Assembly: GCA_905220665.1 (NCBI GenBank)
Contig: CAJNAR010000189.1
Span: 62,001 to 126,000, forward strand
Source: Albugo candida
Lineage: Eukaryota; Oomycota; Peronosporomycetes; Albuginales; Albuginaceae
Reading direction: 5' to 3'
Length of the DNA: 64,000 nucleotides
Shown piece after piece: positions 10,618 to 20,564 of this stretch (position 1 is the stretch's first letter; each line of letters opens with the position of its first letter). The notes under the pieces are model-generated. The model saw only the letters and a program-made list of their open reading frames with translations. It had not been told where the DNA came from and made no database searches. A program made the position numbers and the translations under genes.

Positions 10618-10779
10618 CTGGAACTCAGGCCAATTTGTGCTACAGACTCAGCCCATATCCAGTAAACAGGAAGTTGCAGCGCGGGTAGAGCAGAACCCAA
10701 GCGATATCGTGTTCAGGCCATGAGGTCGGCCGTGCAGAATATATGTGCGCAGAAAGAATACGCAGAGCAGTTTCTGGTC

Positions 10780-11510
10780 AAGGTTTTGCTATGAAAGTTG
10801 ACGACAATATATCAAACTCCCTTTGCGGCGTTATTAACGAGTACACCGATATTTTTCTATTGACGCTTTCAGGCGGACTACCACCGGCACGTACGGTGCA
10901 ATTCGACGTGGAAATGAAATAAGATGCGATTCCGGGCTCAAGAGCGCCGTTTCGTCTATCTAACACCGAGTAAGAAGCACTTGAAACAATCGTTGCGGAC
11001 AACCTAAAGAAAGGCTGGATCGAAGTGTCCAATTCGCCGTGGGTGTCAAACATATTTGGCATTCCAAAGAAAGACCACGTACCGGGACAAGCTCCAACCC
11101 GCGGCGAGTGGCTTCGGTCGGGGAACAGCTTGCAGCCAATTCGCTCGGTCATAGATAATCGTTACGTGAATAACCAGACCAAGATTCGTAAAATTCTACT
11201 CTCTCTCATAGAGGAGCTCTTTGATAGAATGGCAGGGTGCGCAGTGTTCACGGTGATTGGCTTGGCACAAGGCTACCACCAGATGCTCGTTAACAGTTCA
11301 AGTCACCAGTACACAGCATTTCGAATGCACAAGAAGACATGCCAGTGGTTCGTCGCACCAATGGGATTAGCGGGAATGCCGGGGGTGTGGTTACGCCTTA
11401 TGCGCGTGTTCTTTGACAAGTTTGGATTCGTGGTTGTCTACCTGGATGACATTTGCACCTTCTCAGAGACGAACGAAGTACACAAAACACATTTGTGCGT
11501 GGGTGTTTGA
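10780..11510 (+). pseudogene. Gypsy element 1 reverse transcriptase, broken
   Basis: The open part from 11025 shows the Gypsy RT series: N-S-P-W-V-S, then a P-I-R-S-V-I-D-N-R-Y-V-N block, then D-to-G-L-A-Q-G-Y-H-Q (normally D-L-x-x-G-Y-H-Q; the catalytic aspartate position reads V-I-G-L, so it is lost). This is followed by M-G-L-A-G-M-P and the catalytic YLDD at 11439-11450. The N-terminal part (10780-11024) is readable only with stops. A frameshift ends the frame at 11510, and thumb sequence continues in other frames to about 11790. Confidence 0.85.
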
Positions 11511-11799
11511 GATGCTTCGCCAGGAAAAGCTATATGCTCACTGAAGCTAATGCTCCTTCGGAAAATACAGTGTCGAGTTGGTTGGCCACACAGTTTCCAG
11601 GAATGAATTAAGCGTCGACAAGCGTAAGATATCGCAATGGAAACAATGGCCCCACCAACCACGAGAAAGGAGTTAATGAGCTTTTTGGCTTTCGCCGGGT
11701 ACTACAGGAGCTTTATATGCTACTTTGCCAGAAAAGCACTTCTCTTAAGCGAACTGGTAAAGAAGGGCGTTTCTTGGGAGTGGTAGGATGCTCAGGACG

Positions 11800-12240
11800 A
11801 AGCATTTAGACGATTAAAAGTCGCGCTACAACAAGCACCTGTGCTTCAGCTGCCGGATTTTGCTACCAAGTTTATCGTCACAACGAACGCGTCAGGTGTA
11901 TGCATGAGCGGTGTCCTGTCTCAGCTTAGCAATGGAGAGGATCACCCTTTCGCGTTTTTCTCCAAGAAGTTAGGAATTCTCGAGTAAGAATGACCGGCAC
12001 ACGAGCAAGAATGACTTGCGATCTAGAAGGCTCTCGCAAAGTGGCGCCATTATCTCCTTGGCCGTTCGTTTGATGTCTTTACAGACAACAATGCGTGCCG
12101 TTGGATGCTTCATCATCCAAACATAACGCCAAAAATGGCGCGTATGCTTAACTTTTTCTCCCAGTTGTATTTTACGCTGCATCACCTTAAAGGGACTTCC
12201 AATACTGTCGCCGACGCACTTTCGCGTCCGAGCGTCGTCA
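11800..12240 (+). pseudogene. Gypsy element 1 RNase H, broken
   Basis: Readable pieces include T-T-N-A-S-G-V at the first active-site position (usual T-D-A-S), F-F-S-K-K-L, W-R-H-Y-L-L-G-R, V-F-T-D-N-N-A-C-R-W, L-H-H-L-K-G-T-S-N-T-V-A-D-A-L-S-R-P. This is the Gypsy RNase H order ending in the conserved ADALSR block. Several in-frame stops occur between about 11985 and 12035. Confidence 0.85.
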
Positions 12241-12572
12241 GTCCACCCACCCCGAAGCACCACCGTCAAGTCCGTCAAGTTCACGACTGCGGACCAGTGT
12301 GCGCTCACCGGGACGTCAATCTTCGACGTCATGGTCTGCACATTACGGTTGTATGCTTGCTCCTACGACACGATAAGGACCTTCTCCTCGATGTGCGGGA
12401 CTTTTCGGGGGTGGAGAAAGTGCACTAGGTGGGTGTATCTTAACTGCAACAGCGACGAATTCACGATACATTCCAGGAAATTGATTTAATTATTTTAAGC
12501 ATTCATCTCTCGTCTATCAAGAAGAGGGCGGTTTTGATCGGCTTCACCAAAGACCGCGAATAAGCGGAGGCG

Positions 12573-13690
12573 TTGAACTCGAATCACGACAAGTACGTGT
12601 TGCGGAACGGATTACTGTATGTCAAGATCAACCACGCCGTCAAGAGGCTGTGCGTTCCGGCAGATGATAGAGTTATCACCGACATTCTCCGGCACCATCA
12701 CGATGGAAACATTGCAGCACATGCTGTTGTGCGTCCCACACAACTCAAGGTGGCGCAATGGTACTTCTGGCCAAACTTAGCAAAAGACGTTCGAGAGTAC
12801 GTACAAAGCTGCGGTGCGTGCGTGCGATGTAAGACGACACGTTCAAGAAAGATGGAAAGCTCATGCCAATCCCAATTCCTGAAGAATTCTGGGAAGTAGT
12901 TTTGATGGACTTCGTAACCGGCCTACCGGGGTCGAGAGGATTTGATGCTATCATGACACTGGTCGATAAACTCTTGAAGCGTCCCCGATATGCTGCTACA
13001 CAGACGAACACCGATCCGCCAAAAGTCGCAAAACTATTTTTCTACGTCGTCATGCGTCATCACGGATTTACGAAGGTCATCATCAGTGATCGAGATCCAA
13101 ACTTCACTTCAAACTTTCGGAAGTCGCCAATGGCCGTTATGGGCACCAAGCTTTCAATGACGACAGCACACCGTGCACAGGCTGACGGACCGACAAAATT
13201 TAATTTTATAGGATGCGCTACGCTGCATGGTGTCGTATCATGGCGACGACTGGTCAACTCATCTCGCGACTATCGAGTTTACTCATGCAACTCTGGTGAG
13301 CAAGTCAACACAGCTATCACCTTTTGAGTTTGACACAGAGCGACAGGTCAGCAATGCTATTTCTGGAGGGTTCAGTGGCGCCAGAAAAAAAGCTCTCTAT
13401 AGTCGATTATGCAAGACAATTTGAAGACAAGAGGCAAAAGATCATTAAACTCGCGCAAACCAACTTGGCCAAGGCTCAAGAAACACAAAAGGACTACAAC
13501 GACAGGAAGTGTAGCAACGTGACATTCAAGGCTGGAGACATGATCATGATCGATGCCGGACACCTCAAACTACGTCACCACAATATGGGGAACGAAACGA
13601 CAAAGACGAAGCTGTTGGCGAAGAAGATCGGACCGTTTCAAATCAAAGGGATGATCATCAACAACGTGGCCAAACTTGCGCTGCCATGAA
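12573..13690 (+). pseudogene. Gypsy element 1 integrase, broken
   Basis: The H2C2 zinc-binding part reads as H-H-H-D-G-N...C-G-A-C-V-R-C-K (12680-12835). The catalytic core follows after a frame change near 12880: W-E-V-V-L-M-D-F-V-T-G-L-P (first Asp), then V-I-I-S-D-R-D-P-N-F (second Asp), then A-H-R-A-Q-A-D-G-P-T-K-F. The third motif is normally Q-T-D-G-Q-T-E-R, so the catalytic glutamate has become lysine. A further frameshift near 13210-13330 precedes the C-terminal part (13324-13690). Integration activity is lost. Confidence 0.88.
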
Positions 13691-13725
13691 ACCTTGGCAA
13701 GCTGCATCCCGGTTTTAACATTGAA

Positions 13726-14016
13726 TTGCTAAGCCATTTCGTCCCGTACCCTATGAGATTGAGCAGTTGCCCGGTCCCAAAAGCAGTGTCGGTAATTCTC
13801 GACGAGGAAACCGGTAGCGAGTTGTACATTGTAGAAGCGCTGGTCGAGAAACGTGTCTACAGCAAACAACCTGAGTGGCTCGTTAAGTGGCATGGAGTTT
13901 CAGAGCACGAGTGTACCTGGGAAAAGGAAAAGAACCTTCGGCATGTGTCGCATTGGCGGGACCTGGTGCAGGACTTCAAGATTCGTCATCGCGAACTCCG
14001 CTTGGAAATTATGTAG
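13726..14016 (+). pseudogene. Gypsy element 1 integrase C-terminal chromodomain
   Basis: The frame contains Y-I-V-E-A-L-V-E-K-R followed by P-E-W-L-V-K-W-H-G-V and E-C-T-W-E-K-E-K-N-L, the classic chromodomain sequence with its aromatic cage positions. Such a domain at the integrase C-terminus is the mark of chromoviruses and is thought to direct insertion to marked chromatin. It is separated from the rest of integrase by a stop near 13690. The frame ends in the first bases of the 3' LTR. Confidence 0.88.
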
Positions 14017-14184
14017 GGCACTAAGGCATGCGAAAAACGATATATGTTTACACAAGCGATGAAGCCATGTAGAAATCGGGAAAAGTATCCAGTGAAGGAG
14101 TCAGTAGGCTTAGATTAGCACATGGCTGTGAACTAAGGACCTAATTGAACTTTTACTTTTCGTGCTACTAGCTCCGACACTACA
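14012..14184 (+). repeat. 3' LTR of Gypsy element 1
   Basis: Begins TGTAGGGCAC and ends ACTACA. It pairs with 9036-9208 but has diverged by scattered substitutions and small indels. Confidence 0.93.
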
Positions 14185-14189
14185 ATGCA
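14185..14189. repeat. Gypsy element 1 target-site duplication, right
   Basis: ATGCA, identical to 9031-9035. Confidence 0.85.
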
Positions 14190-15899
14190 TATCGAACATT
14201 GAGAAAAACGGTGCAATTCAATTATAATTTTTTTCTGGTTACCCCTTTAATCTAGGCTGGATCTGATAAAAATATTTACCGGGTGGAAAAGCCACATTAA
14301 AAACAAATTAGTTTGAGGAGGACATCTGCAGCAGAGAAAAATTTAAAAAAACGGGATCCAAAATATATTAACACTAGGCATTGAATATATCTAATAGCGC
14401 CATTTTGGTACGCTAAAACCCTTATCAGTGTTATCCGATTTATGGTCTACTTAAGCTTCATCTAATTTCTTTACCGCAGTATGAAATCATCACATATAAA
14501 TATTCTTAGCGAACAACAATTCCATTAAAGAAGTTTGTTTGTGCTGCTGCAGTGGCTTGAAAAACGATTCAAAGTTAACGTGTTTCGGGGTTTTTCTAAA
14601 CTAGTAGCCTGTACCCGTAGCCGTTGCATACATCTTGGTCGTATCGAAGCCTTGCAGCCTTCATATCTTCAATGTTTTGCGTTCAGAAAACGCTTTATCC
14701 GATAATTGGAGTTGTAGAGATTCGCAATATGATGAGGCTCAAAGATAAATAGTCGATTCTTTCTAACTTAGTCAAGAAAGGGAAGCTCTGCCATATATTG
14801 TAAATAGCTTTTTTATGATATGATCCTACAAGGATTGACAAATCAAAGCTGAACTGATAACAAGGAAGCTGCTTGGAGACATTAGACACACTGACAGTCT
14901 TCTAATAATTTTGATGATACATCTACTGCGGCACTTAATGCAATAAATGAGTTGCACGTTCTGTCGCTAGGTTGAGTGATTTCCTCAAGTGGCACGATTT
15001 GTAGTAAATTTTCCCAACTCTAAATCAATCGATTTAGTCACACTTGTGTATCGTCGGATATCATATGTGAAATGATCATGTGATTGATGATCAGTCAAGT
15101 TTGGTAGGAAAATTTAGATACAGCTTATAAGTTATGATGCATAAAATTATATTTTTAGTCGCTCGAGTCCCCAATGTCTACAACACTCTAGGGACGATAA
15201 AATCGCTGATAGCCACCTTCTCAAACGATTTGTCCTACCATAGTTCTATGCACTAGCAGGGTCTGAGCAGATTACCAAAATTTGGATGCATCCAAGCATA
15301 TCCGCATCGACCTCCTTCGATTTCAAAAGAAAAAAACACTTCGGTATGAAGTACCAGGCACATGACGCATTGTTTGAATTGGTTGCTTCGTACGCGACCA
15401 TAAAAGCCTGGAGATCCAGTAGGGATTTAGAACCAGTATTATCTTGATCCTCCATTGGCCAAATTTTATCCGTTACTCTCAAATTTTGACATTGCTCGCT
15501 CATTTATTGCTGTACCTTTTGTAATAGGCCTCGTCATTTCTTCGTGTTTTTTGCAGACTAATAAGGAAGAAGCTGTATCTTTTTGAAAAGTTCTGTTTGA
15601 ACACATGCAAAAAGTACGTCGTCTAGCATTGTCCACGTAGTTTTTTTTTAAGTCTTCCATAGACTCGAAGCTGTTGCATGTATTGACTCCGATCCTTTGC
15701 GTATCGTATGTAGGAATTGCTCCAAAGACTTGATGCATAATACGTATCGGTATTTTGGGTGAGAGACGAGAACGCAGGGTTCTGGTTCTGCTGTTGTGAG
15801 CGTAGATATATCAGGATACCGATTTCAGCTTCAACCTTACACAGCCTCACCTTCCCCGAGAAGCATATTGTCAGACCAGTGCGCTGCAGATGTGTGATC
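14190..15899. other. No gene seen
   Basis: AT-rich sequence with only short open frames that lack recognisable motifs, codon structure or signal peptides. This is the sequence that adjoined the 8.6-9.0 kb remnant before Gypsy element 1 inserted. Confidence 0.5.
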
Positions 15900-15912
15900 G
15901 TGAATTCATACT
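15900..15912. repeat. SINE copy 1 target-site duplication, left
   Basis: GTGAATTCATACT, matching GTCAATCCATACT at 16155-16167 at 11 of 13 positions. Confidence 0.55.
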
Positions 15913-16154
15913 TTGTCAAGGATTTCATGACACTGTTAATTTGTTTCTTAACTACCTTCCTTATCCTATCATGAGCCCCTGACCGTGTGAATATCACTTA
16001 AGTCTGACTTCAAACCTAGGGAGGCAGATATTTTCCAAGCTTATTGCTTGGGTAGACTCAAACCGCTGCCCACACTGCCGGGGATCGAACTAACGACCTC
16101 TGGTAGGGGTCCGTGCCCTCAAATTCTTAGCCGACTGAGCTGGGTACGGACCCC
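15913..16154 (-). mobile_element. tRNA-derived SINE, copy 1
   Basis: About 242 bp sharing its full length with 49810-50053. Read on the minus strand, it starts with a tRNA-like head. An A-box-like ACCCAGCTCAGTCGGCTAAG lies around 16124-16146, and a B-box-like GTTCGATCCC around 16081-16090, at tRNA spacing. An unrelated body follows that ends in CCTTGACAA without a poly(A). RNA polymerase III promoter boxes plus a tRNA-unrelated body are the definition of a tRNA-derived SINE. The flanking imperfect 13-bp duplication supports retrotransposition. It lies about 100 bp downstream of the broken CCG-type gene and in the same orientation. Confidence 0.85.
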
Positions 16155-16167
16155 GTCAATCCATACT
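16155..16167. repeat. SINE copy 1 target-site duplication, right
   Basis: GTCAATCCATACT; see the left copy at 15900-15912. Confidence 0.55.
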
Positions 16168-16249
16168 GAAGTACATGCACAAATCTAGTGTAGTTACGCA
16201 TTCCATTGAGCTCCATACGTGAGTACGAATTATAAAAACTTGTGAACGA

Positions 16250-17582
16250 TGTCGTATTCAGTGAGGTAGAAATCAAGAGGTTTTTTTTGTTGCAATGATA
16301 CGTGAGCCAGGATATATGTCTTGGCATTCATATGGAAAGGTCGCTTTAACGAAAGCGGGGTCGACAAAAATGATTTGCTCTGTCAAAGTTGTACGTCTCA
16401 TGAGAAAGACCAAGTTGCTATCACCAGTTCTTGAAATCAGACAACGCAGAATGGCAAGACGGCTGCCTTGAGTTGATCGAACGCGTAAGCAAGTTGTCTT
16501 CGGCTGTCCGAATTTTTTTTTGATGTTTAAGATTTCTTGGTGTGTCTGGCCATATCTGGGGTCATTATCAAGGCTGACAGACGAATCACTTCTAAAATCA
16601 CGCCGTGATAGTATATACCGAAAAAGATTTCTACTTCCGAGGAGATAAGTCCTTGAATATGATCGGGCTGGATGGCCACCATATTGCAATGTTTCTTTGT
16701 CCCGGGGAAAATGCGATTCAGATTGTAACAAGCTATGACAGATAGTGAATTAATGCTTCGACAATAGTTTTTTGCGGAGTTTTCTTGTATTTTGATGTAA
16801 GTATATAATCTTGTAAACGAAAACACGCAGTGAAAGCCCCCTTGTGAGCTTATGATAGAATATGCGCGGATTCCAAGTGAATTACTATGAAGTGCCAAAC
16901 ATCTTTCGCACTGAGATTGTCTTGGATAAGCATAGAAACAACGATTTAGTAATGGGGAATCTCCTGGGGCTGAGCTTGGCCCATTCAAATATTTTTCTCT
17001 TGAAGGTTTCTGATTGTGTGAGATTTTGATCAGATCGCTTTCATCTTGTTCCAACTGTTCGTTTTGACGTTTGTATTTCCAATGATGCATTATGTGTATA
17101 TAATCGAAAAAGAGAAAAGGAATCGTTCCGTATGTTGTCAAATTTGTGAACTTCATGCGCAAGTTTTCGTCACGTGACATGTCAAGCGTGGTAATATCCA
17201 AATACATTGAGATGAGAGAGAAGGCATACTCAAGTACAGGAGTTTTCCATAAAAGTGAAGAGCATGGCGGAATTTTTTTTGAGGTCAGTTTGCAGCTAGC
17301 ATAGCCTGTATACCGTGTTGTATTCCGTAAGAAATGGCTCGAGGATTGCGACATGACTTTTGATCAGATAAACACGGCTTAATTTATTCTCGGCAACCAG
17401 ATGGCTCGATCGACACCCAAGTGTTGTAAAATGCAGGTATGACAGCGTTCAAAATTTGAGTTGATGAGTGCCAATAGTCTTGTATACGATGCACGTGATC
17501 TCCATACTTCTAGTCCTTCAGAGTCTATATTTTTAACAAGGTGCTCCAAAACAATCGATAGAATTAGGCTACTGGGAACCAT
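16250..17582 (-). pseudogene. CCG/CHxC effector-family gene, frameshifted
   Basis: The minus strand opens at an ATG (17582) with a weakly hydrophobic N-terminus. It reaches R-C-H-T-C-I-L-Q-H-L-G (cysteine codons within 17433-17444), which fits both CHxC and C-x2-C-x5-G. A stop at 17379 breaks the frame. The next frame (17354-16527) continues with Q-C-E-R-C-L-A-L-H-S-N-S-L (16899-16910), clearly the second repeat of the family (C-R-E-C-L-A-M-H-S-A-S-L in the intact protein). A third frame (below about 16500) holds a last repeat-like segment, I-L-R-C-L-I-S, whose first cysteine is missing. Order and spacing match the intact gene, with at least two frame breaks. Introns instead of lesions cannot be excluded, but I found no good splice sites. 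Confidence 0.65.
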
Positions 17583-17656
17583 TATTTTTTCTTGTTTGAG
17601 GAAGGTAACGAGTCATCCAATCAAAACGTATTAACCACTGGCATGAACAATATCTG

Positions 17657-17708
17657 TTGCAGACAGCTTTGCTACATCCTTGCAGACAGCGTTGCTACAT
17701 CCTTGCAG
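17657..17708. repeat. 23-bp tandem duplication
   Basis: TTGCAGACAGCTTTGCTACATCC is followed immediately by a copy with one mismatch and then a third partial TTGCAG. Confidence 0.85.
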
Positions 17709-17809
17709 CCGTGTTCGCAGACCAACAGATATACATCCGAGAATACGCTATCATCCTCACTAGAATATATGTCGAATGATATATTTGTCTTCAGTAGCGA
17801 TCGTTGATT

Positions 17810-19600
17810 TTGTCTGCAGTGTTTGGAATAAACATATCAATGACACAAATGAAATCGATTGGATAGATTATGGATATGATTAGCTCGCGCTAGCGTAGTT
17901 CAGAAGTTCCTGTGAGACTCTATGATTTATAAACTTGGTAGAAGACGATGAAGCTCATATGAAACGAAGAAACTACACACGAACGAATACTTTGCATTTC
18001 ACAAGACTGTATATAGTACCAAGGTACTGAAACTGCGTAAATATCTAGCTACACTCCCTTGAAATGCTTTAAAGCAAAAAAAAGGTTAACATTATTGCGC
18101 AATGAACTTTTGGATCAATCGAACGGTTGGACAGTCTCCTTAAACAATATTGATTTCGCTTGCTTGAATAACCTCAAAATGCCAATTCCACTCTCGGGAT
18201 TTCCACTACACCACAGCAACTGGCGGAAAGTCACCTACAAATGCTTTCAGAATGATTTTTGATTTACCAGTTCATCCAAGGGACTGAAATGAGCTTAGCT
18301 TCATGTGCGACCACAGGTTTAGAACGTTATAAGTGGAAGTATGATTCTACGTCCCCGAGTCTAAACATCGAGAAGCGAAGTCATTTGCAATGATCTTTTT
18401 ATCAATTGATCAAAATGGTCATGGTGTACGGGCGTAGCCTTCAGAATTCGAGAACGAGAGAAAGTCAGGTGATACGAAACTCGAAAAGGGTGGGCTAGAC
18501 AAATGAAGGTCAAACATTGCAATAAATCTAAGAATTATGTGTCGCGCACCATAATGGTATCAGGGTAGGAAATAAATTTATCTCTCGATAATTGCAAGGG
18601 AGTTTCTTTCTTGGACTGAGGTGCGTACCTGCTCGATGCAGATCTTTTTCCAAGTTAGAGGTAACTTCGAAAAATGTATATGTTTAAAGAAAACGGTAGT
18701 CCAGGTAAACGTATACCTGACACTTGAAAAAGGCTCGAGTTGGAGAAAGAGACAAGTCAAAATCCATAGAGCCATCGTGAGGATCATACAATAGAGATTG
18801 TTGGTCTCATCTGATCTTCAAATCTAGCCAGGCTTAAAATGTGACAGTATTAATAATAGCGCAAACTGTTCAAATTACGATGATCTTTCTTAAGTATCCA
18901 TTACTAAAATCAGAATCGGTACGGAGCATTGTCCAACGTCGACATGAAGGCCAATCCCTAATATTTGTTTTTGTTTTTTATTTATTCATAATATTTTATT
19001 AGATTAATTTTATAGTTTCATATTTATATAAACCTGTTTTTTAAGTCACGATGATTTATTTTAAATCAATAACAACCTTTTTGACTAAAAACAAAAAAAA
19101 AATTTCTAAAAGTAACAAAAAACTCTATGATAGGTCGTATTATTTGCCGCTGTCAATTTGCAAGTGTGGGTAAAGGAAGGTTGCAAATTCCACCGATACT
19201 AGAATTCGTGTAATGTCGGATATACTTGAGATTGGGATTTTTGAAACTAGATTCCCAGACAAGACTGCAAGATGCAATCAAATGAGAGCATTCGGACTAC
19301 TTCGAGGATAGCATTTCTAGAAGTTAAGTCATGACTCACTGACGTCAAATTGCTTGCACGGGGCCGGTGTCAGTCATTAGAATGATGTGGACACTGGAAT
19401 TGAAGCCTTAAGTGAGCAGCAGTGCAATATATTACAATATACCGGATGTTTGGGACTCTTCCGACTTAGAACGTTGCGAAGTGGATCTTCAAGACGAAGG
19501 TCCCCGATATGTGGATAGCGGTTGATTTAGCAAGCGATGGCTTACAAAAAATCTCCCCCACTAGCTTTGCAGCAAACCCTGAGTGATATATACTCGGTCC
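17810..19600. other. No gene seen; AT-rich island 18961-19125
   Basis: No supported gene. 18961-19125 is strongly AT-rich, with runs of T and A (poly-T tracts and an A run near 19091), and looks like low-complexity spacer. Confidence 0.5.
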
Positions 19601-19619
19601 GTGATCCCAGCACCAGTAG

Positions 19620-20560
19620 ATCATGAAATCAATGTCTCGTTTGCCAATAATTATTGCGAAATTAGCTCTGGGACGAAGAAGATCCTTCGTGTATAGGGGG
19701 CCAAAAGATCTCTATGTTGAAGGCAGTTTCACCGAAATCAACTGCAACAGCATCCAAACTGGATGCAAAATCCTACGCATGTCTATTTTTGGGATATGGA
19801 AAAAACGCTAAAGCATATCGGCTTGATGACAAATCTATCAAACGAGTTGCCATATCATGAAGCAACCAAATAATGAAGCGTGTAAAGATCAAATATGTTG
19901 AGTTTTGTTCGACATCCAGAAATACCTCAAAGAAGAGTTGCACTTGATTTACGGATATAGCATACCAAATATGCATGTCGTGTCTCTTGAACCCAAGTCC
20001 ATGGAATTCGATCAGGTTGGAACCTTCCACAGAGAACGTGTGATCCTGGTATCTAGAAGATCCGATACACAATTAGTTTCGCTGGATCACGAAGGTGCCA
20101 TTTTATCATCCAGGGATGCTGATTAAGACTATGGTCGCGAACTAGTTCCATCACACTTCAACCAAGTTGGTCCTCATTCTAACGTATTGTGTCGAGTGAG
20201 AGATTATGATTGGATATAATTCAAGTGATTGCGGTACTAGTATTGTTCTTAAACGTCGTCAACGAACACTGCCATGAAGTATATACAGTGATGCCATTAT
20301 TCCGTATAACGATAAAAATAAGATCCATGATGTCAAGAACGGTCGCGAGTCAAAGACGTTGCGGCGTTTTTCCGAAGAAGCAAACGTGAATGTTGCAAGC
20401 CCTATAGCATACCAGGAAGCGTTATGAATCGGTGGACCCTATTCTAAAAGAAGAAATGAAAACTAGTGGATCTTTCTAATGGTCGAGAAGTGACTGGATG
20501 TAAATAGATGTTCGCAATCATGCGGGAAGAATATGGTGCTGTTCAGTTCAAGGTGTCTGT
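19620..20560 (+). mobile_element. Ty1/copia fragment, truncated by LINE copy B
   Basis: In one plus-strand frame around 19750-19855 I read S-K-L-D-A-K-S-Y-A-C-L-F-L-G-Y followed by K-A-Y-R-L and K-R-V-A-I-S, the conserved integrase C-terminal block of copia (K-L-D-x-K-x-x-x-C-x-F-L-G-Y...K-A-Y-R-L...V-I-S-R-D-V). Around 20470-20530 the pieces Y-Q-E-A and N-G-R-E-V-T-G-C-K match the start of copia RT (usual G-R-K-V-I-G-C-K-W-V-F). The reading ends where minus-strand LINE sequence begins at about 20565. Many frame breaks; dead. Confidence 0.65.
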
Positions 20561-20564
20561 ATTA

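Larger units (their letters stand above)
9036..14184 (+). mobile_element. Ty3/Gypsy LTR retrotransposon 1 with chromodomain
   Basis: The element has 5' LTR 9036-9208, primer-binding site, Gag-protease, reverse transcriptase, RNase H, integrase, chromodomain and 3' LTR 14012-14184, all in Gypsy order on the plus strand. LTRs are about 173 bp and end in TGTAG...CTACA inverted termini. The ATGCA target duplication flanks both ends. The two LTRs differ at a number of positions, and pol is broken by stops and frameshifts, so insertion is not recent. The C-terminal chromodomain places it in, or close to, the chromovirus-like Gypsy group. Its left LTR lies 28 bp from a possible CCG remnant. Confidence 0.93.

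Noticed and set aside
17592..17807. Plus-strand open frame over the 23-bp tandem duplication
   Set aside because: No domain or signal peptide; the duplication itself disturbs any coding reading, and it is probably chance.
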